64,000 bases of DNA, from NCBI GenBank assembly GCA_041583495.1, contig JBFHFS010000008.1, positions 62,001 to 126,000 on the forward strand, written 5' to 3'. Position numbers and translations under genes: made by a program. Every line of letters starts with the position of its first letter. Positions within the stretch are counted from its first letter, which is position 1. Shown piece after piece: positions 33,945 to 43,500 of this stretch. The notes beneath the pieces were generated by a model. The model saw only the letters and a list, made by a program, of their open reading frames with translations, did no database searches and had not been told where the DNA came from. The stretch is from JBFHFS01 sp041583495. Lineage in GTDB: Bacteria > Bacteroidota > Bacteroidia > Bacteroidales > Marinilabiliaceae.

Positions 33945-34003
33945 TCGGGGTTATTAGTGGGGTTTGGTACAACAGCGAAATATTTTCCGGGCCGACACCT
34001 AAA

Positions 34004-34040
34004 TAAAAACATCCTGCAGAGGTCTATTTTCTGCAGGATG
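34004..34040. terminator. Terminator between TPR gene and GH2 gene
   Basis: CATCCTGCAGA at 34010-34020 pairs perfectly with TCTGCAGGATG at 34030-34040. On the minus strand the stem is followed by a T-rich run (complement of 34004-34009), so it mainly serves the GH2 gene. The TPR gene converges on it from the other side. Confidence 0.7.
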
Positions 34041-34092
34041 ATGAATTTAGGGGGTCCAACCCAATGGGCGCAACTAACAACTTAAGGATCAA

Positions 34093-37000
34093 TCATAAAA
34101 CAACCCCTATTTCAGCAATAGAAGTATAAAACTGGCCATTGGCCTCTTTTAACGCGGTGAGTTTTATGTAGCGGACTTTCCTGGGGTGATCAAAAAGTAC
34201 GGTCTGTGCTTTATTATTATCAGGAAAAGTCCCTTCTACCACCGCCTTTTCCCAATGGATATTATCAGAGCTTAACTCCAGATTATATTTGGTTATTCGA
34301 CCGTTGGAACTTTCCTGGCGGGGCAGATATACAACCCCTTTAATGACCATTGGCCCGGCCAGATCCACACTAATAAAATGTGGTAACCCAAACCGGGCAT
34401 TCGACCAATCGGTATGCCAGAATGTCTGGGGGTTGTTATCGATGGCTTTACTGCCATCTTCGTCCCTGTAATTGCTGTCGGTGGTCGCTTTCCACAAGGC
34501 TTTATTGAGTTCAAACCTCCTGGCGTTGATGGCACTTTTGATCTTTCCTTTGGTAACGGTATAAGCCAAAACCTTCCCGCCATGGTTAAGATTAAAAGGT
34601 TTTTTATACCGCTGGAATTTGCCATCGTTTAAGGAAAAGTAGATGGTTTCATTAGTCTCTTGGCTATCAATAGATACTTGTCCATTTGGATGGCGCACAA
34701 TCGTTGGGCTTTCGGACACCAAAAAGGGTTTTTCCACATAGCTCTCTGCCGCATAATCGAATATCGATTGTTGCTGCAATTCGATAGGCCGAAACGTTAC
34801 AGAGAACCGGTAACTTCCACTTTTTGCCACGTATTGAGGCAGAATTCCAGGGCCACAGGTGGCGGTTCCCAGTCCGGTCATTAAGGCATCGAAGTTAACG
34901 GTTACAAAATCGGCTTCGTCCAGTTCGTTGAGGTGACGGGCACGGGTAATGGCCTCATCGGCATAGGGATAGGCGCTGAAGTTCATGTGCTGATTACCGT
35001 GCATCATAAAACCAACTCCTTCGGTGTCGACGACGGATGCCCACCTCACCTCTGATTGGTTGCCGTTTTCCTGAGGAATGACCAACGCTTTGTTATACAA
35101 ATCTGATGCGGTAGCGGCATAATATCCAAGTTGACCCGCACTTTTGCGGTCGGGATAGGTGGAAACACCTCCCAACCCATACCAGCTGACCTCCTCAAAA
35201 GCCCTGGGCATCCTCATTTGCAGACCCACCTTTGCAACAGCCGTTACGGCATCAGGGATGTTAACTTCCGAAGCCAGATGGAAGGTTCCATCGCCAAATA
35301 TCTGATACTGCTGAATGGCACTAATCCGGTAGGGCTCTTCTCCCATGACTGTGCTGACCAATACCAACCAACTGCCGTCTTCCTGAGGGGTTATTTCCAG
35401 GTTTTCTGCTTTGGGAATTAATTGTTCCAAACCAGCCTGAGCCCAATTGCGAAGGCCATTTTTATCGCGTATATCGTTTTCGGTAGGCGGCCTGAAGAAG
35501 TTTAACCGGGGGCCTTGCTTCAGTAGTTCTTTGCCATTAAGACGATAGGAGATGAGGATTCCGGACGTTTTATCAAAAACCATCTGAAAATCCCGACCCT
35601 CAATGATTTGGGTTTTGTCGGTGGCGGAAGTGATCAGGGTACCTTCATTCTTTTTGACCAGTGGGGCTTGGGCTTGTATCGGCAATACGAACTCTTCCCA
35701 GGCTACTTCATGACCCGCCTTCACCAAACCTTTGCGTTTTTTTGTGGTAAAACTAAAGCGGAGTACATACTCCTGCCCGGCAGAAGGGGCCTGTAATTGA
35801 GGAAGATCTATTTGGATGCTTTGGGCTTGAAGCGGGGTAATGTCCAAAGGTCCTGTTTTTCCCTGAGTAACCACCCCCTGAGCATCGGTGATGGTCCATC
35901 TCAAATCAAACTCATTGAGGTTGGTGAAAAAATATTTATTGCGAATGGTAAAGGCTCCTGTTTTTAAGTCATCAGCAGTAACGGTGATGTTTTGATAGAC
36001 CTTTTTGACTTCATAGAGCTGGGGGTTGGGTATCCGGTCGGGATTAACCAGTCCATTTAAACAAAAGCTGTTATCGCTGGGCATGGAGGTCCCATAATCG
36101 CCACCGTAGGTAAAGTACATACGGCCTTTTGAGTCGGTCTCCCGCAGACCCTGGTCGACCCAATCCCAGATACATCCTCCCTGGAGGGCCGGATAGGTCT
36201 CGATCGCGTTCCAGTAATCCTGCAATCCGCCGCAGCTGTTACCCATCGCATGAGCATATTCGCACATAATCAGGGGACGGTCGGGATTGCCTTGAGCATA
36301 TTCGATCATATGGCTTATGCCGGGGTACATGGGACAATAAATGTCGGTGTGGGCATTTAAGCCGGCGCGTTCGTATTGCACCGGACGGGAGCGGTCACGA
36401 GTTTTGACCCATTGGTAGGTGTTTTGAAAGTTGATGCCGTCACCGGCTTCATTGCCCAACGACCAGGTGACGATGCAGGGATGATTCTTGTCGCGCTCAA
36501 CCATCCGGATGGTGCGGTCCAGGTGCATAGGTCCCCATACTTCATCCTTGGCCAGGCTGGCTTCTCCGTATCCCATGCCATGCGACTCGATGTTGGCTTC
36601 GTCGATCACGTATAGTCCATATTTATCGCATAGCTCGTAAAATTTAGGGTCATCGGGATAGTGGCAGGTTCGTACCGTATTTAGGTTGAATTCCTTCATC
36701 AGTTGAATGTCCTTTAACATGGAGGCTTCGCTGATGACATGTGCTTTATCCGGATCGTGTTCGTGACGATCGGCGCCCTTGATGTAGACCGGCTGTCCAT
36801 TAACCATGAATTGGCCATTTTTTATTTCGGCTGTACGAAACCCGATATTTTGCCCGATGGTTTGCTGGATGTTCCCTTTCTGGTCTTTTACAGTGATGAT
36901 CAGCTTGTACAGGTTAGGCTGTTCGGCCGACCATTTTTTCGGATTGGGGATGACATCATGGAAGGTTATGTGGGTCGATTCTCCCGCGTTTGCCTCCCCC

Positions 37001-37896
37001 TTGGCGGAGTAGGATGCCAAGGGCCTGGACTGATTCTGTGCATAAATGGTCGCTTCAACGGTCAGCGGCAGGCTGGGTGTGCCCAAGGTATTCTCAAGCT
37101 CCACATCCAGATCGAATATCCCATCGGTATAAGAGGCATCCAGACCTGCATTCACAAAGAAATCGCGAATATGAACCCGAGGGGTGGCCAACAGGTATAC
37201 GTCGCGCTCAATGCCGCTTAAGCGCCAAAAATCCTGGCATTCCAGGTAACTGCCCGTACTCCAGCGATACACCTCCAGTGCCAGGGTATTGCTCCCTAAG
37301 CGCAGGAATTGAGTTAAATCAAATTCGGCGGGTGTTTTGGACCCTTCGCTGTAGCCCACTTTTTGTCCGTTTACCCAAAGGTAAAAGGCCGATTTAACCG
37401 CCCCAAAGTGGATAATGATGCGTCGTCCATCCCAATTGGGGGGGATCTCGAACGTGCGGCGGTAACTTCCTACCGGATTGTAGCCCTTGGGTATTTCGGG
37501 TGGGTTAGGCTTTCTTTTGGCTATTTGCCAGAAAGGGTAGGTGGTATTTACATAAATGGCCGTATCATATCCTTCCCGTTCCCAGTTGGCCGGTACCGGA
37601 ATGGTTTCCCACCGGCTTACATCGAAATCTTCGCGGTAAAAATCGGCTGGTCGTTCCTCGGGCGTCTTCACCAGATTAAATTTCCATAGCCCATTCAGCG
37701 AAAGGTAATCGTCCGAGGTTGATGGGTTATTGTCCCAGGCGGCTTGTTCTGTTTTGTAAGGGATAAAATAAGCATGAGGGGCCAGTCGGTTGATTTCAAA
37801 GATGGAGGGATCTTCCCACTCTTTAAGTTGGGCATTGAGTGTGCCTAAAGTAACGCACATCACCAATACCATTCCAGCAAGTAATTGATTTTTCAT
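34093..37896 (-). CDS. GH2 beta-galactosidase with C-terminal discoidin-like (F5/8C) domain
   Basis: This is a secreted glycoside hydrolase of about 1267 residues from the ATG at 37896 (signal peptide MKNQLLAGMVLVM...LNAQ). The first three quarters follow LacZ: a jelly-roll sugar-binding domain (NPVGSYRRTFEIP, WVNGQKVGYSEGSKTPAEFD), an Ig-like domain, then the TIM barrel. In the barrel lie KGADRHEHDPDKAH, the acid/base Glu483 in WSLGNEAGDG and the nucleophile Glu546 in IMCEYAHAMGNS. Beta-sandwich domains follow. Near the end a chitobiase-C-like segment (TIYFSLNDG) precedes a discoidin/F5-8C carbohydrate-binding domain over about the last 140 residues (DNNPQTFWHTDW...VRYIKLTAL). It probably cleaves terminal beta-galactose from glycans, anchored by the discoidin domain. 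It lies at the edge of the glycan cluster, on the opposite strand. Confidence 0.92.
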   Translation of the reverse strand: MKNQLLAGMVLVMCVTLGTLNAQLKEWEDPSIFEINRLAPHAYFIPYKTEQAAWDNNPSTSDDYLSLNGLWKFNLVKTPEERPADFYREDFDVSRWETIPVPANWEREGYDTAIYVNTTYPFWQIAKRKPNPPEIPKGYNPVGSYRRTFEIPPNWDGRRIIIHFGAVKSAFYLWVNGQKVGYSEGSKTPAEFDLTQFLRLGSNTLALEVYRWSTGSYLECQDFWRLSGIERDVYLLATPRVHIRDFFVNAGLDASYTDGIFDLDVELENTLGTPSLPLTVEATIYAQNQSRPLASYSAKGEANAGESTHITFHDVIPNPKKWSAEQPNLYKLIITVKDQKGNIQQTIGQNIGFRTAEIKNGQFMVNGQPVYIKGADRHEHDPDKAHVISEASMLKDIQLMKEFNLNTVRTCHYPDDPKFYELCDKYGLYVIDEANIESHGMGYGEASLAKDEVWGPMHLDRTIRMVERDKNHPCIVTWSLGNEAGDGINFQNTYQWVKTRDRSRPVQYERAGLNAHTDIYCPMYPGISHMIEYAQGNPDRPLIMCEYAHAMGNSCGGLQDYWNAIETYPALQGGCIWDWVDQGLRETDSKGRMYFTYGGDYGTSMPSDNSFCLNGLVNPDRIPNPQLYEVKKVYQNITVTADDLKTGAFTIRNKYFFTNLNEFDLRWTITDAQGVVTQGKTGPLDITPLQAQSIQIDLPQLQAPSAGQEYVLRFSFTTKKRKGLVKAGHEVAWEEFVLPIQAQAPLVKKNEGTLITSATDKTQIIEGRDFQMVFDKTSGILISYRLNGKELLKQGPRLNFFRPPTENDIRDKNGLRNWAQAGLEQLIPKAENLEITPQEDGSWLVLVSTVMGEEPYRISAIQQYQIFGDGTFHLASEVNIPDAVTAVAKVGLQMRMPRAFEEVSWYGLGGVSTYPDRKSAGQLGYYAATASDLYNKALVIPQENGNQSEVRWASVVDTEGVGFMMHGNQHMNFSAYPYADEAITRARHLNELDEADFVTVNFDALMTGLGTATCGPGILPQYVAKSGSYRFSVTFRPIELQQQSIFDYAAESYVEKPFLVSESPTIVRHPNGQVSIDSQETNETIYFSLNDGKFQRYKKPFNLNHGGKVLAYTVTKGKIKSAINARRFELNKALWKATTDSNYRDEDGSKAIDNNPQTFWHTDWSNARFGLPHFISVDLAGPMVIKGVVYLPRQESSNGRITKYNLELSSDNIHWEKAVVEGTFPDNNKAQTVLFDHPRKVRYIKLTALKEANGQFYTSIAEIGVVL

Positions 37897-38099
37897 TTTT
37901 GGGAATAATGGTTGGTCTGTTAATGGTTTGCAAAAAAAAAAATGTGATTTATGGTGAAAGGGGCTGGCGGCGTGCATAGGGTGTTGAAACCAGCAGATGC
38001 TGACCTGGCCTTTAATTGATTATTAGGTTTGTTGTTGGACGGTTAACAAATATAATGAATTTTATCAGTATCATAAAAGAAGAGGGGTGAGAGGACATC

Positions 38100-38435
38100 C
38101 TGAGCGCGGGGATATCTTGGCCCTGGCTATTGGTAAGGCACTTAACAAAACATGGCCCCATTGATACGAGAACGGGACGGTCCCATTTGATGGCTTTTAT
38201 TTCTGAAGATGACGGTTATTCATGGTCGAATGGCTTGCTGTTGGATGAACGGCCGGGAGTATCGTATCCCGATGGACAACAAACCAGTGACGGAACTAAT
38301 TATATTACTTACGATTATAACCGGAGCAAAGAGCAAATAATCCTGATGACGAGTTTTACCGAAGAGGATATTTTAGCCGATGACTAGGACTCTAAAATTA
38401 TAGAGGTTTTTAAACGACGAAAAACGATTAGTTAA
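38100..38435 (+). pseudogene. Sialidase/BNR-family gene remnant with in-frame stop
   Basis: The frame reads LLVRHLTKHGPIDTRTGRSH, then LMAFISEDDGYSWSNGLLLD, ERPGVSYPDG and YDYNRSKEQIILMTSFTEED. These are the last blades of the exo-alpha-sialidase/BNR-repeat fold, including its typical Asp-box-like SEDDGYSW. The stop is a TAG at 38385-38387. Sixteen codons further in the same frame the sequence still reads DSKIIEVFKRRKTIS before a TAA at 38433, which resembles the normal C-terminal ending of these proteins. The 5' part (over 250 residues) is missing. No start codon of the right kind precedes the fragment; the frame simply opens. It is therefore a dead 3' fragment that also acquired a nonsense codon. 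Confidence 0.75.
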
Positions 38436-38918
38436 CAATTAGGTGAAGAAGTAACAAAATAGGAAATTCATTGCTGCAGGGGGACCGGGTTTCAGGAGGT
38501 CGAAAGATGATGTTGGGATTTATGGATATCAGGTATCGAAAGGGTTACTGGATGGTTAATATTTTAAATGATGATGTAACGTAATACTGTTTCGAATGTC
38601 CGAGTGTTAGTTATCTAATTGTTTTTGTTGGTACATGTTTCTGTCTGGAAGAAATTATCGTGGGGATATTCACTGATTGAAGGTTTTATGTATTACGGGT
38701 AAAATATGTAAAACCGGGACATTATGGAACCTATCAAGTTGTGAATTTATCTTCATTTTTGAATTGAATATTTCGAAAAGATTAAAGCGAAATCTGAGGG
38801 GATATAAAAAAATTGAACACTTGTGTTTGCCTTTTTAGTAATTCAATGATTTCGATTTTGTATGTTTGAAACATATATGAAAATTTCTGAAATTATTCAG
38901 TCAACAAAAGATATCTCC
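38436..38918. other. Non-coding gap upstream of GH125 gene
   Basis: AT-rich gap. TATGTTTG at 38861-38868 fits the TAnnTTTG -7 pattern 50 bases before the GH125 start, but no TTG is found at the right distance. Otherwise nothing recognised. Confidence 0.4.
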
Positions 38919-40349
38919 ATGCAAAGAAGAAAATTTTTAAGAAATACGGCCCTTTTGGGCGGGCTGACATTGATGGATCCCATGCAGTTGTCGGCCTCTT
39001 CCTTGTTGGCTTCCGGTGATTTCCCCGTGGTTAGAACGCCTGAAGGACAACGTCATTTCGAGAGTGATGCCATTGAGAAAGCCATTGCTGAGTTTCAAAA
39101 AAAGGTGAAAGATAAAGAGTTGGGCTGGCTCTTTAACAACTGTTTTCCCAACACTTTGGATACCACTGTCACTTTTACAAAGCCCAACGGGGTGCCCGAC
39201 ACCTATGTGATTACCGGGGATATTGATGCCATGTGGCTTCGCGACAGTTCGGCACAGGTATGGCCTTATATGGCTTTCATCGATCGGGATAAAGAGCTGA
39301 AAGATCTCATTGCCGGGGTCATTAACCGCCAAACGCGCTACATCCTCAAGGATCCCTTTGCCAATGCGTTTTACGACGATCCCAATAAAGAGGGGGAGTG
39401 GGCCAGCGACCTAACCGATATGAAGCCCGGTGTTCATGAGCGCAAATGGGAAATAGATTCACTCTGCTATCCCATCCGTCTGGCCTATAACTACTGGAAG
39501 ACAACGGGTGACACGGCCCCTTTTGGTGCGCAATGGCAGACGGCCATAAAATCCATTCTGAAAGTCTTTAAAGATCAGCAGCAAAAAGAGAGCCGGGGGG
39601 GATATTCCTTTCAACGCACCACCTCTAAAGCCTCGGATACCAGATCATTGCATGGTTATGGTTATCCGGTGAAGCCGGTGGGCCTTATTTGTTCGGCTTT
39701 TCGACCCAGTGACGATGCCACCGTTTTCTCCTTTTTGATTCCCTCTAACTTTTTTGCTGTGGTGAGTTTGAAGCAGGCTGCTTCTATGATGCGCGATATT
39801 GTGAGGGATGAACAAACGGCCCGCCAACTGGAGGCGCTGAGTGATGAGGTGCAAGCGGCTCTGAAAAAACATGCCATCGTAGAGCATCCCAAATATGGTA
39901 AGATCTATGCTTTCGAGATTGACGGGTATGGAAACCATCTGCTCATGGACGATGCAAATGTGCCCAGCTTGCTGTCGTTGCCCTATCTGGATGCGGTGGA
40001 GGTTGCGGATCCCATTTATCAGAATACCCGGAATTTCGTGTGGTCGCTCGATAACCCCTTCTTTTTTAAGGGGAAAGCCGCCGAAGGTATTGGCGGTCCG
40101 CATGTGGGCATGGATATGGTCTGGCCCATGTCAATCACCATGCTTGGTTTGACCAGTACCAATCCCGAGGAGATAAAGGCCTGCGTGGCTGCCCTGAAAT
40201 CGATTCACGGGGACACCGGTTTTATGCACGAATCGTTTCATAAGGACGATCCTAAAAACTTTTCCCGTTCCTGGTTTGCCTGGGCAAACACTCTGTTTGG
40301 GGAGTTCCTGTGGAAAACCTATAAGGAACATCCAGAGCTCCTTGCGTAA
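38919..40349 (+). CDS. GH125 exo-alpha-1,6-mannosidase
   Basis: This is a glycoside hydrolase family 125 enzyme of 476 residues from the ATG at 38919, an inverting metal-independent exo-alpha-1,6-mannosidase with an (alpha/alpha)6 barrel. The start is chosen because it begins a twin-arginine-type signal, MQRRKFLRNTALLGG; the longer frame adds residues of no use. Family blocks are GWLFNNCFPNTLDTTV, YVITGDIDAMWLRDSSAQVW (acid region), GVHERKWEIDSLCYPIRLAY, GYGYPVKPVGLICSAFRPSD and GPHVGMDMVWPMSIT, HESFHKDDPKNFSRSWFAWA. Members act on alpha-1,6-linked mannose in N-glycans and yeast mannan. Tat export of a folded enzyme to the periplasm is predicted. The next gene is GH92, which commonly accompanies GH125. 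Confidence 0.93.
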   Translation: MQRRKFLRNTALLGGLTLMDPMQLSASSLLASGDFPVVRTPEGQRHFESDAIEKAIAEFQKKVKDKELGWLFNNCFPNTLDTTVTFTKPNGVPDTYVITGDIDAMWLRDSSAQVWPYMAFIDRDKELKDLIAGVINRQTRYILKDPFANAFYDDPNKEGEWASDLTDMKPGVHERKWEIDSLCYPIRLAYNYWKTTGDTAPFGAQWQTAIKSILKVFKDQQQKESRGGYSFQRTTSKASDTRSLHGYGYPVKPVGLICSAFRPSDDATVFSFLIPSNFFAVVSLKQAASMMRDIVRDEQTARQLEALSDEVQAALKKHAIVEHPKYGKIYAFEIDGYGNHLLMDDANVPSLLSLPYLDAVEVADPIYQNTRNFVWSLDNPFFFKGKAAEGIGGPHVGMDMVWPMSITMLGLTSTNPEEIKACVAALKSIHGDTGFMHESFHKDDPKNFSRSWFAWANTLFGEFLWKTYKEHPELLA

Positions 40350-40643
40350 CTTAGTTAAAAGGGTTTAACTTTGTTATTTCCGCATAAAGAGTGGGGTAGC
40401 CAATTCTGAACCCTCCTTTTCTTTGAAGGTTTTGGGCAATTGGATGAATTTTTTTTCAATTCTTTGCATACTGTTGTGCGATAATTGTATTGGGGGCAGC
40501 CATAGGTGGTAAGCCCTTTTGTAAAATTTGAATAGTGGTTGTTTGTCTTCCCTTCTTATTTAGGCTCCACTCACCGGGATGAGGGGATTGATGAAAAGAG
40601 ATTTTGGGGTTTCGGGGCCACAATCCAAAAAAATAAATCGATA

Positions 40644-42968
40644 ATGAAAAATGTTAGTCTTATGAACCGGATTAGTCTTAATACCATTTTTTTATTCTTA
40701 ATTGCATTCACATCTGTTCAGGCTCAATCCAGTGCCGGCTCAGCGCTCGATGCGGTAGATTATGTGAATCCTTTAATGGGGACTCAGTCCAAGTTTAGTT
40801 TATCTAATGGGAACACCTATCCGGCCATAGCTCTTCCATGGGGCATGAATTTCTGGACCCCTCAGACTGCTAAGATGGGGGATGGCTGGCAATACAGCTA
40901 TGAGGCCGATAAGATCAGGGGCTTTAAGCAAACGCATCAGCCCAGTCCGTGGATGAACGATTACGGGCAGTTTTCGATCATGCCGGTCACCGGAACGCTC
41001 CGGTTTACCGAGGATGCCCGTGCCAGCTGGTTCTCGCACAAAGCCGAGGTGGTGAAGCCTCACTATTACAGTGTCTATCTGGCCGACCATGATGTGACCA
41101 CCGAGATAACGCCCACCGAGCGGGCTGCGCAGTTTCAGTTTACCTTTCCGGAAAACGACAGTTCGTTTGTGGTGATCGATGCCTTTGATAAGGGTTCGTA
41201 TGTGAAGATTCTTCCGGGCGAAAAAAAGGTCATTGGTTACACTACCCGTAACAGCGGCGGGGTGCCCGATAATTTCCGCAACTATTTTGTCATCCTGTTC
41301 GATAAGTCCTTTGATTACAATGTCGTGTGGAGTGGGGACCAGTTGATGGGCGATAAACTTGAGATGGAGAGCAATCATGCAGGCGCAGTGGTTGGCTTTA
41401 AGACCCATAAAGGAGAGAAGGTGCATGCCCGTGTGGCCTCTTCTTTCATCAGTTACGATCAGGCCATGCTTAACCTGAATGAGATAGGGAAGGAGAGCTT
41501 TGAAGCTACCCGGGCCAAAGGGAGGGCCATTTGGAACGCTGAATTAAGCCGCATAAAAGTGGAAGGCGGGACTTTCGAACAGACCCGGACCTTTTATTCG
41601 ACCCTTTACCGGACACTGCTTTTTCCCCGTAAGTTTTATGAGTTCGATGCCAACAACCAAATAGTGCATTACAGTCCATACAACGGCAAGGTATTGCCAG
41701 GATATATGTTTACCGATAATGGTTTTTGGGATACTTTCAGGGCGGTATTTCCCTTTTTTAACCTGATGTACCCCTTGCTTAATGAGAAGATTCAGGCCGG
41801 CCTGGTGAATACCTATCTGGAGAGTGGATTTCTGCCTGAGTGGGCCAGTCCTGGTCACCGGTCGGTTATGATTGGCAACAATTCGGCCACCATCGTAGCC
41901 GACGCCTGGCTAAAAGGGGCTCGCAATTACGATATGGAGACCCTCTACCAGGGGGTGTTGCATGGCACTGAAAATGTGCATCCCAAGGTGGATGCTACCG
42001 GGCGTTTAGGTCATGAATATTATAATAAATTGGGTTATGTGCCCTACGATGTGGGCATTAATGAGAATGCTGCCCGTACTCTGGAATATGCATTTGCCGA
42101 CTGGACCATCTGGAAGCTGGCCAAAGCTCTGGACCGGCCCAAAAAGGAGATTGAACGTTTTAAAAAGCGTAGTCTGAATTATCGTAACCTCTTCGATCCG
42201 GAGACGCATCTGATGCGCGGAAAGAATGAAGATGGTACCTTTCAAAAACCTTTTAATCCGCTCAAGTGGGGCGATGCCTTCACCGAAGGCAACAGCTGGC
42301 ACTATACCTGGTCGGTATTTCACGATATCCAGGGATTGATGGATCTGATGGGAGGGAAGGAACCTTTTGTGGAGATGCTCGATTCGGTTTTTAACATGCC
42401 ACCCCTCTTCGACGATTCTTACTATGGGGGCACCATTCATGAGATCCGCGAGATGCAGATCATGAATATGGGCCAATATGCCCATGGCAACCAGCCTATC
42501 CAGCATATGCCGTATCTCTATAACTATGCCGGGCAGCCTTGGAAAACGCAGTACTGGGTGCGACAGGTGATGAATAAACTGTATCATTCCAATCCTGACG
42601 GGTATTGTGGCGATGAGGACAACGGACAGACTTCCGCCTGGTACGTCTTTAGTGCCATGGGCTTTTATCCGGTTTGCCCGGGCAGCGATCAATATGTGTT
42701 AGGAGCTCCCCTGTTTTCCCGTATGCAAATAGCCCTGGAAAATGGCAATCGTATTACCATAGAAGCTCCTGCCAACAGCGATTCCAATTGTTATATCCAA
42801 TCCATGATGGTGAATGGAAAACCCTATAAGAAGAATTGGCTCAGTCATCAGGAACTGATGCAGGGGGCTTATCTGCAGGTCGAGATGTCCGATCTTCCCA
42901 ATAGGGAACGTGGCACCGATCCGGAGGCTTTCCCTTACTCGCTTTCCAATGAGGAGGGAGATAAATAG
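40644..42968 (+). CDS. GH92 alpha-mannosidase
   Basis: This is a calcium-dependent inverting exo-alpha-mannosidase of family 92, 774 residues from the ATG at 40644, which opens a signal peptide (LNTIFLFLIAFTSVQAQ). The N-terminal beta-sandwich starts VDYVNPLMGTQSKFSLSNGN, TYPAIALPWGMNFWTPQT. The (alpha/alpha)6 domain contains DNGFWDTFRAVFPFFNLMYP, PEWASPGHRSVMIGNNSA, EGNSWHYTWSVFHDIQGL, and the catalytic/Ca-binding region YCGDEDNGQTSAWYVFSAMG. All match active members. GH92 enzymes trim alpha-1,2-, 1,3- or 1,4-mannose; the linkage is not visible here. The enzyme sits 294 bases after the GH125 gene and is followed by a repeat-rich spacer. Confidence 0.94.
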   Translation: MKNVSLMNRISLNTIFLFLIAFTSVQAQSSAGSALDAVDYVNPLMGTQSKFSLSNGNTYPAIALPWGMNFWTPQTAKMGDGWQYSYEADKIRGFKQTHQPSPWMNDYGQFSIMPVTGTLRFTEDARASWFSHKAEVVKPHYYSVYLADHDVTTEITPTERAAQFQFTFPENDSSFVVIDAFDKGSYVKILPGEKKVIGYTTRNSGGVPDNFRNYFVILFDKSFDYNVVWSGDQLMGDKLEMESNHAGAVVGFKTHKGEKVHARVASSFISYDQAMLNLNEIGKESFEATRAKGRAIWNAELSRIKVEGGTFEQTRTFYSTLYRTLLFPRKFYEFDANNQIVHYSPYNGKVLPGYMFTDNGFWDTFRAVFPFFNLMYPLLNEKIQAGLVNTYLESGFLPEWASPGHRSVMIGNNSATIVADAWLKGARNYDMETLYQGVLHGTENVHPKVDATGRLGHEYYNKLGYVPYDVGINENAARTLEYAFADWTIWKLAKALDRPKKEIERFKKRSLNYRNLFDPETHLMRGKNEDGTFQKPFNPLKWGDAFTEGNSWHYTWSVFHDIQGLMDLMGGKEPFVEMLDSVFNMPPLFDDSYYGGTIHEIREMQIMNMGQYAHGNQPIQHMPYLYNYAGQPWKTQYWVRQVMNKLYHSNPDGYCGDEDNGQTSAWYVFSAMGFYPVCPGSDQYVLGAPLFSRMQIALENGNRITIEAPANSDSNCYIQSMMVNGKPYKKNWLSHQELMQGAYLQVEMSDLPNRERGTDPEAFPYSLSNEEGDK

Positions 42969-43030
42969 AGATAAGAGGTTAGAGGTTGGAGATGAGGGAG
43001 GAGAAACCAAATGGAGGTTGGTAGTTTTGT

Positions 43031-43078
43031 TTCGGGCTGAAGGCCCAGCATATTTCAGCTCGATGGCATCGCCTCGGG
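43031..43078 (-). repeat. Interspersed palindromic repeat, family B (reverse copy)
   Basis: The minus strand reads CCCGAGGCGATGCC then a hairpin GGGCTGAA...TTCAGCCC-type segment (here CGAGCTGAAATATGCTGGGC then CTTCAGCCCGAA). The plus-strand copies at 59676-59724 and 59999-60038 are the same element. Confidence 0.7.
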
Positions 43079-43127
43079 TTCTCGGAAGCATAAAGGGGAC
43101 CGAGGGGAGTGCGAAAGGGTGTAGTAG

Positions 43128-43148
43128 CCACACGATGCAATCGTGCGG
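43128..43148 (+). repeat. Interspersed palindrome, family A
   Basis: CCACACGAT and ATCGTGCGG arms separated by GCA, followed by CAGC. Other copies lie at 46202, 46241, 59243 and 59969. Confidence 0.8.
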
Positions 43149-43160
43149 CAGCTTTTTTTA

Positions 43161-43243
43161 GCCCTGAAGGGGCTCAACATGAATAACCACGGGTGCAACC
43201 CGCGGATGGAAAACGCATGGGATCCGGAACCCCTAAGGGGTTC
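43161..43243 (+). repeat. Cluster of three short palindromes, family D
   Basis: GCCCTGAAGGGGC at 43161-43173, CCACGGGTGCAACCCGCGG at 43187-43205 and GAACCCCTAAGGGGTTC at 43227-43243 (7-bp arms, 3-base loop) stand in series. A related GCCCCTTCAGGGC occurs at 59640-59652. Confidence 0.65.
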
Positions 43244-43304
43244 AATCAAAAGTTGGGTAAGATCTCTGTGGTTTTCGCCATCGCCAGGCCTGAGTCTCGT
43301 CTGT

Positions 43305-43411
43305 CATTGCGAGGCGATAGCCGAGGCAATCTGTTCACGGCTTGCAGCGACTCTGTTCTTTAAAAGTCCTATGAGAAACAAACAGATTGCCTTTTAGGCG
43401 CCAAAGCAATG
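43305..43411. repeat. 107-bp MITE-like element with terminal inverted repeats
   Basis: The left end starts CATTGCGAGGCG, with GGCAATCTGTT following; the right end reads AACAGATTGCC, with GCAATG last. The ends are inverted complements of each other with about 10 variable bases inside each arm. The CATTGCGAGG...GCAATCT form resembles a repeat scattered through many bacterial genomes. Confidence 0.65.
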
Positions 43412-43500
43412 ATCCATTGCGTCGGTTGCCGCGGTCGCTTTTTCCGGCCATCCCGAACGCTTTGCCATTATTGATTTTGTCAAATTAAGATACCTGCACA

